Below are positions 1 through 5,505 of a DNA stretch of 6,731 bases, piece by piece. The notes beneath the pieces were generated by a model. The model did not search any database, was not told the DNA's origin, and saw only the letters and a list, made by a program, of their open reading frames with translations. Each line of letters opens with the position of its first letter. The stretch's first letter is position 1. Made by a program: the position numbers and the translations under genes. This DNA comes from DATLYT01 sp035574455 (GTDB lineage Bacteria; Bacteroidota; Ignavibacteria; UBA10030): contig DATLYT010000219.1 in NCBI GenBank assembly GCA_035574455.1, positions 1 to 6,731 of the forward strand, given 5' to 3'.

Positions 1-18
1 TCCTTTGCGGTTTTTTCT

Positions 19-762
19 TCAGAACAGCCCGAACAGCTTTGCTGCCATCAGGGCGATCGCGACAATGAGCACGGCGCGAATTAACTTCTCCCCCTTCTTC
101 ACCGATGCATGTGCCGCCCACCAGCCACCGATCGCGCTCCCGACACCGAGCACGATTCCTAACATCCAATCTACATTCCCCGTCCACGCGTAGATTGCCA
201 GTGCGGGCGTCATATACATCATCACGACCGTCACCTTGTGCATGTTGACGTAGACGAGGTTCAGCTTCTCGATGTGGTAGAGTGCAACCATAAACAGAAA
301 CCCGACACTCACCTGAATGAACCCACCGTAGAAGCCGATGACGAGCATCGTAGGGTAAATAAGCCAAGAACTTTTTCTGTTTTCAGCGGTAGCGTTTGTC
401 GTTGGTGACGGAATAAAGAGCGAGAAGATAGTCGCAATCATTACGACGCCGAGGATTGTTTGGAAGGTTTCGTTGCTCACCGTCACGCCGGCGATCGCTC
501 CGACGATTGCACCCGGCATCGCCCAGAGCGTGTAAGCGAGGCTGCGTTTGAACTCGTGCACGTCGAGCCGTCGAAACGAGGCAACGGCCGCGATGTTCTG
601 GATCAGGATTGCGACACGGTTCGTGCCGTTGGCGAGTGCGCTGGATTGCCCCATCAAGATGAGGAGCGGAAGCGTGAGCGTTGAACCGCCGCCCGCCATG
701 ACGTTGAGAAACCCGGCGGCAATGCCTGCGAAAAAAAGAAGTGGAAGTTCCCAGTTCATCAT
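19..762 (-). CDS. TSUP family (TauE/SafE) membrane transporter
   Basis: This 247-residue protein is almost entirely hydrophobic, with about eight membrane segments (roughly residues 5-40, 47-62, 76-95, 101-118, 133-162, 172-193, 197-217 and 228-246). It shows the two-half architecture of the TauE/SafE (TSUP) family. The N-terminal half carries the GFLNVMAGGGSTL motif (residues 17-29) and the second half the related GFYGGFIQVSVGF motif (143-155). Length fits the family (about 240-270 residues). Family members export or import sulfite, sulfoacetate, thiosulfate or other small organic anions across the inner membrane; the substrate cannot be read from sequence. The start codon ATG overlaps the stop of the upstream oxidoreductase gene (ATGA), so the two are probably translationally coupled. 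A second ATG follows the first directly. The gene ends 18 bases from the window edge, so any terminator lies outside. The family call is firm; the role is open. Confidence 0.93.
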   Translation of the reverse strand: MMNWELPLLFFAGIAAGFLNVMAGGGSTLTLPLLILMGQSSALANGTNRVAILIQNIAAVASFRRLDVHEFKRSLAYTLWAMPGAIVGAIAGVTVSNETFQTILGVVMIATIFSLFIPSPTTNATAENRKSSWLIYPTMLVIGFYGGFIQVSVGFLFMVALYHIEKLNLVYVNMHKVTVVMMYMTPALAIYAWTGNVDWMLGIVLGVGSAIGGWWAAHASVKKGEKLIRAVLIVAIALMAAKLFGLF

Positions 763-1424
763 GCGGCGCCGAGCGTCTGGATTTCATCCGATTCGAAGAT
801 GTGAATGCCCGTGAGGTTCGCAAGGGCTTGCCTGACCATTGCTCTGGCGACGGCCGAAGCCGCGATGGGGCGATATTTTTTGAGTGGACTGACAGGCGCC
901 GCGGTGAGTGCCCGCACAGCCATGATGCCAATCCGCTCGCCGAAACGGGATTCCTGCCGACTTCCCAACAAAAACGAAGGCCGGAAGATCAGCACGGCGT
1001 GGAAGGGGATGAACTTCACCGCCTCCTCGACTTTCCCTTTTGTCCGGAGATAGAAGTTCGATGAGGAAGGGTCTGCACCGATCGATGTCACGAGAAGATA
1101 TTGGCCAACATCGTTTGCCGATGCGAGCTGTGCGATTTGCAACGGATAGCCGTAATCGACTTTTTCGAACGCTTCCTGCGAACCGGCTTTGCGCATCGTG
1201 GTGCCGAGGCAACAAAAGAGGTCGTCGCCTTTTATGAGGGCGGCGTACTCCGGTAACTGATCAAAGTTGATGATGTGTTGCTTGAGCTTCGCGTGCGTGA
1301 TGGGGATGGGATTGCGCAGGAATAGATGCACGTCGGAATAGGCGTCCTTAGCAAGCAACTCGTTGAGGCACTGGCGCCCGACGAGTCCCGATGCGCCAAA
1401 GAGAAGAGCGGTGCGCGGTGTCAT
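759..1424 (-). CDS. NAD(P)-binding Rossmann oxidoreductase, TIP30/HTATIP2-like (atypical SDR)
   Basis: The 221-residue protein opens with a Rossmann beta-strand and the dinucleotide-binding loop GASGLVG (residues 10-16). It continues with the block CCLGTTMRKAGSQEAFEKVD (71-90), typical of the TIP30/HTATIP2 and YwnB-like branch of atypical short-chain dehydrogenases. A serine at 114 (TSIGAD) and Tyr125-Lys129 (YLRTK, a YxxxK spacing) sit where the SDR catalytic Ser-Tyr-Lys would be. RPSFLLG (148-154) matches the usual downstream RPG/RPS loop. The expected activity is NAD(P)H-dependent reduction or simply cofactor binding; no substrate can be assigned. It is probably cytoplasmic, with no signal peptide or membrane segment. 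It lies 24 bases after the toxin stop and overlaps the transporter gene by 4 bases, suggesting co-expression with that transporter. Family confidence is high, function low. Confidence 0.9.
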   Translation of the reverse strand: MTPRTALLFGASGLVGRQCLNELLAKDAYSDVHLFLRNPIPITHAKLKQHIINFDQLPEYAALIKGDDLFCCLGTTMRKAGSQEAFEKVDYGYPLQIAQLASANDVGQYLLVTSIGADPSSSNFYLRTKGKVEEAVKFIPFHAVLIFRPSFLLGSRQESRFGERIGIMAVRALTAAPVSPLKKYRPIAASAVARAMVRQALANLTGIHIFESDEIQTLGAA

Positions 1425-1448
1425 ACAGGTAGAACGTTGTGGAGATGT

Positions 1449-1718
1449 CTAATACACTTCATCGTGTGAGCCCACGTCGACAAAGACGGCTTCGTCTTTT
1501 TCAGTGAAATAGAAGATGACGCGAACATCGAACTCGACACTGAAACTCCACAGACCTTCCAGCTTTCCAGAGAGCTTATGGGTGCGTAGGCGAGGGTCAA
1601 AAGGGTCATGCATGAAAACCTGGACGGCCTCCCAGAATCTTTCCTCTGTCGTCCGGTCTACATCAATACGTTTTCTTTTGGCTCGCCGGAAGGAAGTACT
1701 AAACGTAACCCGAGTCAT
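1449..1718 (-). CDS. RelE/ParE-superfamily toxin of a type II toxin-antitoxin module
   Basis: The 89-residue basic protein has the RelE-fold pattern: an N-terminal strand (VTFSTSF), a charged helix, then THKLSGKLEGLWSFSV (residues 46-61), VRVIFYF (65-71) and a C-terminal FVDVGSHDEVY (79-89). His47, Lys48, Asp64, Arg66 and His85 lie where the YafQ/RelE group of ribosome-dependent mRNA endonucleases carries its active-site residues, so mRNA cleavage is the likely activity (inferred, not shown). Length is normal for the family and there is no frame disruption, so it may be functional. Its ATG overlaps the last 4 bases of the antitoxin gene (ATGA), the canonical antitoxin-then-toxin coupling. An inhibitor of another RelE-fold type (ParE-like gyrase poison) is less likely given the conserved histidines. 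Confidence 0.88.
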   Translation of the reverse strand: MTRVTFSTSFRRAKRKRIDVDRTTEERFWEAVQVFMHDPFDPRLRTHKLSGKLEGLWSFSVEFDVRVIFYFTEKDEAVFVDVGSHDEVY

Positions 1719-1921
1719 TTCTGGAGGGATTCTCGGAGGGCTTGGGGATCGCTATAGAAAGTCAACTCTCCTCGACGTTCTTCTTCTTTACTAGCGAGGT
1801 AGTGTTGTAATATCTCTTCTCGACGGGCTTCGAGAAGAAGCTTTTCGAGAATGGCCTTCAGTTCCTCTTTTTCGGACACCGACAAAGCCTTAACCGCTTC
1901 GATGATTTCCTGGTAGCTCAT
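1715..1921 (-). CDS. Type II antitoxin partner of the RelE-type toxin
   Basis: The 68-residue acidic, mostly helical protein begins MSYQEIIEAVKALSVSEKEE and continues with a leucine-rich amphipathic helix (residues about 20-45). It ends in a charged, probably disordered tail (RRGELTFYSDPQALRESLQK). This layout, a short helical N-terminal dimer or DNA-binding part plus a flexible tail that wraps the toxin, is common among small antitoxins encoded beside RelE toxins. I see no clear ribbon-helix-helix or HTH motif, so autoregulation through DNA binding is uncertain. It overlaps the toxin gene by 4 bases. The start at 1921 has no clear Shine-Dalgarno sequence. Identification rests mainly on position, size and the downstream toxin. 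Confidence 0.82.
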   Translation of the reverse strand: MSYQEIIEAVKALSVSEKEELKAILEKLLLEARREEILQHYLASKEEERRGELTFYSDPQALRESLQK

Positions 1922-2008
1922 AGGGTCTTTTACTGGACGTGTAATTCAAAGTACTCTTTTTCCTGAAAGTTTCAAGCAGCCTGCAGGAGAGTAAATACGG
2001 CATAAAGA
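1922..2008 (-). promoter_or_regulatory. Probable promoter/operator region of the toxin-antitoxin module
   Basis: This 86-base AT-richer gap lies between the peptidase stop and the antitoxin start. On the minus strand a TTGAAA element is followed after 16 bases by TACTTT, a plausible but weak -35/-10 pair. An 11-base palindrome TGAAA-G-TTTCA (1964-1974) overlaps the -35 element and could be the autoregulatory operator. A second short palindrome GCAG-C-CTGC lies at 1976-1984. No strong terminator for the upstream peptidase gene is visible here. Assignment is by inspection only. Confidence 0.35.
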
Positions 2009-3379
2009 TCAAAGTCCCTCCTGTGCAATCACGTACGCGAGAATAGCCATCATTGCGGCGCCGAGAGCAAGCTCGCGTTCGTTCACAGCTTCGATGGTGT
2101 CAAGGTCTGAATGATGATAGTCAAAATAGCGGTGAGAATCGACCGTGAGGCCGATGGGCGGGACACCTTTGCGGGCGAGCGGACCGATATCTGCTCCACC
2201 ACCGCCCAAGGTAATGCGATCGGCACCAATGGGTGCAAAGAGTGGCGCCCACTTCACGAGCTTCGCGTGAGCAGTGGAGTCTCCCACGCCGAAGCCGCGG
2301 GGAGCGAAACCGCCGGCATCCGATTCCATGGCGGCGATATGCTTCTCACCGGGCCGCTCTTGTGCAGCGTACGCCAATCCGCCGCGCAAACCGTTTTCTT
2401 CATTCATAAACATCACCGCGCGAATCGTTCGTTTCGGCCTCAATCCCAGCTCTTTGAGCAATCGCAACGCTTCGATTGACTGCACACAACCCGCTCCGTC
2501 ATCGTGGGCTCCCTGCCCTTTATCCCAGCTATCCAGATGCCCGCCGATGACAATGACCTCCTCAGGTTTCTCCGTACCGCGCAGCTCGCCGATGACGTTG
2601 GCGGATTCAACATCGGGGAGCGTTTGGGCAGAGAGTTTCAGGTTTACCGTCACACGCTTCTCTGTTGCCAGGAGTTTGCTCAATAGCTCGGCATCCTTTG
2701 TGCTCATTGCGGCGGCTGGGACTTTGGGGATGGTATCGACGTACCCCATGCCGCCCGTATGGGGAAAGTCGTCGATGCGCGTTGTCATTGATCGCACGAG
2801 CGCGGCAACACCGCCTGCGCGTGCTGCTTCGATTGCTCCACGGCCGCGTTGGTTGACCGCTCGACCGTATGCTTCAAACGTGTTAAACAGCGTACGATCC
2901 ATCGGACGGTTGAAGAAAACAATCTTCCCTTGTGCTTTCTCCCCCAGCGCCCGGAGCTCTTCAAACGATGTTACCTCGACCACTTCTGCGGTGATTCCCT
3001 TCGGTGGAGTTCCAATGCTTCCTCCCAACGCCGTTACCTTCAGGGGAATCGCTTTTCTCGTGCCGCTTGCGAGGACAGATGTCTCTTCCACATTGCCACG
3101 TACCCAGCGAGGTACTATCACCGGCTCAAGCCAGACGCGGTCGAATCCAAGCCGCTCCATCATGTTCTTGGACCATTCGACTGCCTGAGCAGCTTGGGGC
3201 GAGCCGCTGAGTCGATGGCCGATGTTGGTTGTGAGCTCGTAGAGCATCTCATACGCGCGATTGTCCGCCAGTGCTTTGCGAAAGATACGAACGGCAATCG
3301 AATCGTACGGCTGGAGCTGTTGTGCAGGAAGGGAGTGAATGAAAAAAAGAAGCGAAAGAAGAGTAATCGATTTTCTCAT
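2009..3379 (-). CDS. Secreted M28-family zinc aminopeptidase, carboxypeptidase Q (PGCP)-like, with PA domain
   Basis: The 456-residue protein starts with a signal peptide (basic MRKS, hydrophobic residues 5-16, likely cleavage near LPA-QQ around 19-20), so it acts outside the cytoplasmic membrane. A protease-associated-type insert spans about 126-235. The M28 co-catalytic dizinc core follows: His281 in GGHLDSWD, Asp293 in HDDG, Glu327-Glu328 in NEENG (base and ligand), Asp354 in ESDAGGF, and His422/423 in YHHSDLDT. The order and surrounding sequence match human carboxypeptidase Q/PGCP and its bacterial relatives, which remove residues from small peptides. All expected ligands are present, so it should be active. 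It follows the cyclase gene by 21 bases with an AGGG ribosome site about 8 bases before the ATG, suggesting one transcript. A role in nutrient peptide breakdown is likely; the exact specificity is unknown. Confidence 0.94.
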   Translation of the reverse strand: MRKSITLLSLLFFIHSLPAQQLQPYDSIAVRIFRKALADNRAYEMLYELTTNIGHRLSGSPQAAQAVEWSKNMMERLGFDRVWLEPVIVPRWVRGNVEETSVLASGTRKAIPLKVTALGGSIGTPPKGITAEVVEVTSFEELRALGEKAQGKIVFFNRPMDRTLFNTFEAYGRAVNQRGRGAIEAARAGGVAALVRSMTTRIDDFPHTGGMGYVDTIPKVPAAAMSTKDAELLSKLLATEKRVTVNLKLSAQTLPDVESANVIGELRGTEKPEEVIVIGGHLDSWDKGQGAHDDGAGCVQSIEALRLLKELGLRPKRTIRAVMFMNEENGLRGGLAYAAQERPGEKHIAAMESDAGGFAPRGFGVGDSTAHAKLVKWAPLFAPIGADRITLGGGGADIGPLARKGVPPIGLTVDSHRYFDYHHSDLDTIEAVNERELALGAAMMAILAYVIAQEGL

Positions 3380-3400
3380 TGTCTGTCCCTATGGTAAGTC

Positions 3401-4060
3401 TTACTCGATGAGAGCAAAGGCACGAACGGGAAAGCTGCCCATCTGTTTTACTTTCACCGGCACGGCGAAAAATCGGAATCCTTTCTCAGGCAACGCGTGC
3501 AAATTACAGAGATGCTCGACGATCGGAATGTTTGCACTCAGGAGTAGTGTATGCGCGGGCCGAGTTCCATCCTCCGTGCTGTCGATATTGAGTGAGTCGA
3601 TGCCGACGAGTGCCGCCTGTTGGTCGACGAGCCATTGAGCCGCATCTCGCGTTAGATACGGATGCCCGTTGAAGTACTGCTCGGTTCGCCAATGTCTGTC
3701 CCAGCCGGTGTGAACGAGAATTGCCTTACCTCGAGCATCGATGTTCTTGAAAGCATCTGTTCCTACCGCGCGGCCGTTTGACATATCCCACCGAACAACA
3801 ACACTTTCAAGGTTGGCAATGGATCGTAACGGGAGGTCGGCAAGGTCGCCGCCGTCTGCATACCGGTGAAACGGCGAGTCGATGTAGGTGCCCGTGTTGG
3901 CCACCATCTCGATCTTGCCGATGTGGAATTCCGTCCCGGGCGCATAACGACCGTTGGAGGCAGCGCGACTCATGTAGTCGCTGATCACCGGCGCGGGAAG
4001 GCCCTTGTAGGTAACCATCCCGTGTTCTATTGTATGGCTGAGGTCGATTAGTTGGGGCAT
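3401..4060 (-). CDS. Cyclase-family protein (kynurenine formamidase/isatin hydrolase-like) with substituted metal ligands
   Basis: The 219-residue protein has the putative cyclase fold (Pfam Cyclase): N-terminal IDLSHTIEHGM, central ANTGTYIDSPFH (residues 54-65), VGIDSLNID (152-160), HTLLLSANIPIVEHLCNL (170-187) and the C-terminal FFAVPVKVKQMGSFPVRA. Active members such as kynurenine formamidase bind metal through HxxxHxD plus a later His and Glu twelve residues apart. Here the first two histidines are Asn55 and Tyr59, while Asp61, His170 and Glu182 are kept at the expected spacing. The fold assignment is therefore firm, but the metal site is altered and hydrolysis of an amide or lactam cannot be assumed. 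I believe this NTGTY form recurs as a subfamily, recalled and not checked. An AAAGG ribosome site lies about 6 bases before the ATG. No signal peptide is seen. It is the first gene of the minus-strand run and is followed closely by the M28 peptidase. Confidence 0.88.
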   Translation of the reverse strand: MPQLIDLSHTIEHGMVTYKGLPAPVISDYMSRAASNGRYAPGTEFHIGKIEMVANTGTYIDSPFHRYADGGDLADLPLRSIANLESVVVRWDMSNGRAVGTDAFKNIDARGKAILVHTGWDRHWRTEQYFNGHPYLTRDAAQWLVDQQAALVGIDSLNIDSTEDGTRPAHTLLLSANIPIVEHLCNLHALPEKGFRFFAVPVKVKQMGSFPVRAFALIE

Positions 4061-4145
4061 TGTTGGCCTTTATCATTGTGAAGCCGACCAAATCGGCGAA
4101 GTGGTCTACAACAGTGTTTCAAGGTTTGGCCTGTGCACCTGCATC

Positions 4146-4171
4146 TTGTCTGTCTATCGGCAGACAGGCAG
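4146..4171. repeat. Hairpin repeat element (CTGTCT/AGACAG arms)
   Basis: TTGTCTGTCT (4146-4155) and AGACAGGCAG (4162-4171) form a 10-pair stem, two of them G-U, around the loop ATCGGC. The right arm GGCAGACAGGCAGAG resembles the right arm of the larger hairpin at 5368-5376 (CAGGCAGGC) and the GGCAGACAGAG at 6448-6458, suggesting one family of dispersed intergenic repeats. The family assignment needs the rest of the genome. Confidence 0.45.
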
Positions 4172-4220
4172 AGCATGGGTGAAGGAGGGTTCGCAACGAC
4201 ACACATCTTTTTTCTTTCCT

Positions 4221-4249
4221 TTGTGAAACCTTTCCGTTATCTTTATCGT
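4221..4249 (+). promoter_or_regulatory. Candidate arsR promoter
   Basis: TTGTGA (4221-4226) and TATCGT (4244-4249) are separated by 17 bases and each match four of six sigma-70 consensus positions. Transcription would start around 4256-4260, only a few bases before the ATG at 4263 (or the in-frame ATG at 4269), implying a leaderless or near-leaderless message. This fits the absence of any Shine-Dalgarno sequence upstream of arsR. The -10 lies inside the inverted repeats, as expected for ArsR repression. A Bacteroidota-type TTTG/TAnnTTTG promoter with proper spacing was not found. Confidence 0.4.
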
Positions 4250-4261
4250 AAAGATACGATA
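4239..4261. promoter_or_regulatory. ArsR operator: two overlapping inverted repeats
   Basis: ATCTTTA-TCG-TAAAGAT (4239-4255) and TATCGTA-AAGA-TACGATA (4244-4261) are both perfect 7-base inverted repeats and overlap each other directly upstream of the arsR ATG at 4263. Their position over the putative -10 and next to an ArsR gene makes autorepression the natural reading. Which of the two is the true half-site arrangement cannot be decided by eye. Confidence 0.65.
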
Positions 4262-4262
4262 A

Positions 4263-4601
4263 ATGATTATGCCGCGCACGAAGACAGAAGGATTCAAGAC
4301 TACCGACGTCAAGCTTGCTGAGATAGCAAAGGCGCTTGCCCATCCCGCGCGCATCGCCATCTTGCGGACGCTCGCGAAACGCAATGAGTGCATCTGCGGT
4401 GAGATTGTCGAGGTTCTTCCACTCGCCCAGGCAACCGTCTCCCAGCATCTGAAAGCATTGAAAGATGTCGGCTTGATTGACGGTACAATTGATGGCCCAC
4501 GCTCATGCTATTGCATCAACTGGGAAAATCTCCGCAAGGTTGATGAGCTCTTTGGTGGCTTCATCAATGGCCTGCGGTCTGACAAAGTCGGCTCAAAATA
4601 G
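4263..4601 (+). CDS. arsR: ArsR/SmtB-family metalloregulatory repressor
   Basis: The 112-residue protein is a compact winged helix-turn-helix regulator. KLAEIAKALAHPARIAILRTL (17-37) is the family's first helices, and LAQATVSQHLKALKDVGLI (54-72) is the recognition helix-turn-helix. DGPRSCYCINWENL (77-90) covers the wing. Cys43-Ile-Cys45 in ECICGEIV corresponds to the CxC of the ELCVCDL metal box that binds arsenite in classical ArsR; a second CxC, Cys82-Tyr-Cys84, lies in the wing region. The expected role is to repress the operator just upstream and release it on binding As(III) or a similar thiophilic ion, inducing the two methyltransferase genes that follow. The start at 4263 is taken as the first ATG; a second in-frame ATG lies at 4269. 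The gene ends 30 bases before the next. Family call is firm; the inducer is inferred from cysteines and the neighbouring arsM. Confidence 0.92.
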   Translation: MIMPRTKTEGFKTTDVKLAEIAKALAHPARIAILRTLAKRNECICGEIVEVLPLAQATVSQHLKALKDVGLIDGTIDGPRSCYCINWENLRKVDELFGGFINGLRSDKVGSK

Positions 4602-4612
4602 CGAATTCAATC

Positions 4613-4617
4613 GGAGG
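4613..4617 (+). promoter_or_regulatory. Ribosome-binding site upstream of the first methyltransferase
   Basis: GGAGG at 4613-4617 is a strong Shine-Dalgarno match but lies 14 bases before the ATG at 4632, which is long. A second GGAGG at 4653-4657 lies only 4 bases before the in-frame ATG at 4662. The pair leaves the true start unresolved; the protein family usually begins close to the second Met. Confidence 0.5.
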
Positions 4618-4631
4618 AAACAAGAACGGTC

Positions 4632-5285
4632 ATGAACAAGACAACGCAAGATGGAGGTTCCATGAGCAGCAAACACTATTTTGAAGAAGTCGCACCACAA
4701 TGGGATCAGATGCGGTCAAGTTTCTTTCCCGAGAGTATCCGCGAGAAGGCTGTAACAGCCGCGGGTGTTACTGCAGGTGCCGTTGCGGCCGATCTTGGAG
4801 CGGGAACGGGCTTCATTACAGAGGAACTGCTGAAGCACGGTGTTCGTGTGATTGCTGTTGACCAGGCAGAAAGCATGCTTAAGCAGATGAAGGCAAAGTT
4901 CGGTCCCAAGGTCTCTGTGGAGTATCGGCAGGGAGACGCCGAACGTTTGCCGATTGAGTCCGGCTCGTTGGATTACGCATTTGCCAATATGTATCTCCAT
5001 CACGTTGAGAATCCGGCGCGCGCCATCCAGGAGATGGCGCGGACACTCAAACCCGGCGGTCGACTCGTGATTACCGACCTTGATGAACACACGTTTGAGT
5101 TTCTTGTGACTGAGCAGCATGACCGCTGGAGGGGTTTCAAGCGGGAAGATGTGCGGCGATGGTTTCAAGAGGCTGGATTAAAGGAGGTAAAGGTCGAATC
5201 AGCCAATGCAACCTGCTGTGCAGATTCCGAGTGCAAAACGGAGCGCGCGGAAGTGAGTATTTTTCTTGCCATCGGGACAAGGTAA
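4632..5285 (+). CDS. Class I SAM-dependent methyltransferase of the ars cassette
   Basis: This 217-residue protein is a Methyltransf_11/UbiE-like class I methyltransferase. It has motif I ADLGAGTG (residues 53-60), an acidic motif II end at Asp77 (VIAVDQAESM), GDAERLP (101-107), the YAFANMYLHHVENP segment and LKPGGRLVITD. The N-terminal HYFEEVAPQWDQMR is typical of methyltransferases found beside ArsR regulators. Near the C-terminus is a cysteine cluster, Cys195-Cys196 and Cys201 (ATCCADSECKTE), which could bind a thiophilic ligand such as As(III) (inference). It lacks the ArsM signature (the GCG and SNCV cysteines), so it is not a second ArsM. The acceptor is unknown. The start may be 4662 rather than 4632; see the ribosome-site entry. 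It is 30 bases after arsR and presumably co-transcribed with it. Confidence 0.9.
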   Translation: MNKTTQDGGSMSSKHYFEEVAPQWDQMRSSFFPESIREKAVTAAGVTAGAVAADLGAGTGFITEELLKHGVRVIAVDQAESMLKQMKAKFGPKVSVEYRQGDAERLPIESGSLDYAFANMYLHHVENPARAIQEMARTLKPGGRLVITDLDEHTFEFLVTEQHDRWRGFKREDVRRWFQEAGLKEVKVESANATCCADSECKTERAEVSIFLAIGTR

Positions 5286-5329
5286 AAACAGATTATAGAG
5301 ACATCTGGAATATTATTTCTCGCAACGTC

Positions 5330-5376
5330 GCCTGCCTTCGCCGAAGTGAAGTTGCTTCGGCTTCACGCAGGCAGGC
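5330..5376. repeat. Intergenic hairpin repeat with GCCTGCCT/AGGCAGGC arms
   Basis: GCCTGCCT (5330-5337) pairs with AGGCAGGC (5369-5376), and the inner GCCGAAG (5340-5346) pairs with CTTCGGC (5355-5361), leaving the loop TGAAGTTG. A competing inner stem GTGAAG/CTTCAC (5346-5351 with 5361-5366) is also possible. No T-run follows, so it does not look like an intrinsic terminator. Its form recalls dispersed palindromic repeats of FCB-group genomes (recalled, unchecked). Confidence 0.65.
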
Positions 5377-5410
5377 AAAGAGCGCCAAGGTCAGATTTTG
5401 GTTACAAAAA

Positions 5411-5446
5411 GCGTCATTGCGAACTTCGCGGGCTTCGCGAGAGACC
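5411..5446. repeat. REP-like palindromic element (GTCATTGCGA type)
   Basis: GTCATTGCGA (5413-5422) is followed by TCGCG-GGCTT-CGCGA (5426-5440), a perfect 5-base stem, and then GAGAC. This resembles, from memory, the common intergenic palindromes that begin GTCATTGCGA and end in AATCTC, here apparently degenerate. It sits 35 bases downstream of the first hairpin, suggesting repeated insertion of such elements at this site. Confidence 0.5.
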
Positions 5447-5505
5447 TATCTTTAAATTTTTCAGAAGTCTCAAATTCCTCATCGCAAACAGGCAGAGAGT
5501 TCAGG

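Larger units (their letters stand above)
4061..4262. promoter_or_regulatory. Divergent intergenic region between the cyclase gene and arsR
   Basis: This 202-base spacer contains the upstream regions of two divergent genes. The cyclase side holds its AAAGG ribosome site (4067-4071 on the complementary strand) and a small hairpin GCCGA-CCAAA-TCGGC at 4083-4097 in the presumed 5' leader. The middle carries the hairpin repeat at 4146-4171. The right end carries the arsR promoter-operator (4221-4261). I see no convincing -35/-10 pair for the cyclase gene. No small ORF here looks coding. Confidence 0.6.
5286..5505. other. Repeat-bearing spacer between the methyltransferase gene and arsM
   Basis: This 220-base stretch separates two genes that otherwise look like one operon. 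It holds a long imperfect hairpin (5330-5376) and a second palindromic element (5411-5446), followed by an AT-rich run (5447-5470) before the arsM start. The frame of arsM is open back to 5398, but that extension would be translated from the repeat and matches no methyltransferase sequence, so it is treated as non-coding. No clear promoter for arsM is visible. A weak AGGCAGAGAG purine stretch (5490-5499) could serve as its ribosome site. Confidence 0.6.

Noticed and set aside
2274..3188. 304-residue plus-strand ORF opposite the M28 peptidase gene
   Set aside because: It is antisense to a clear M28 peptidase with complete catalytic motifs. The serine/arginine/proline-rich translation is typical of a shadow frame in a GC-biased gene.
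5330..5376. Hairpin considered as an intrinsic terminator of the first methyltransferase gene
   Set aside because: The stem is not followed by a T-run on either strand; the form fits a dispersed repeat better.
5398..5505. 36-codon N-terminal extension of arsM in the same frame
   Set aside because: The extension is translated from the REP-like repeat, has no methyltransferase resemblance, and would start at a codon inside repeat DNA. The ATG at 5506 directly precedes the cysteine-rich N-terminus.
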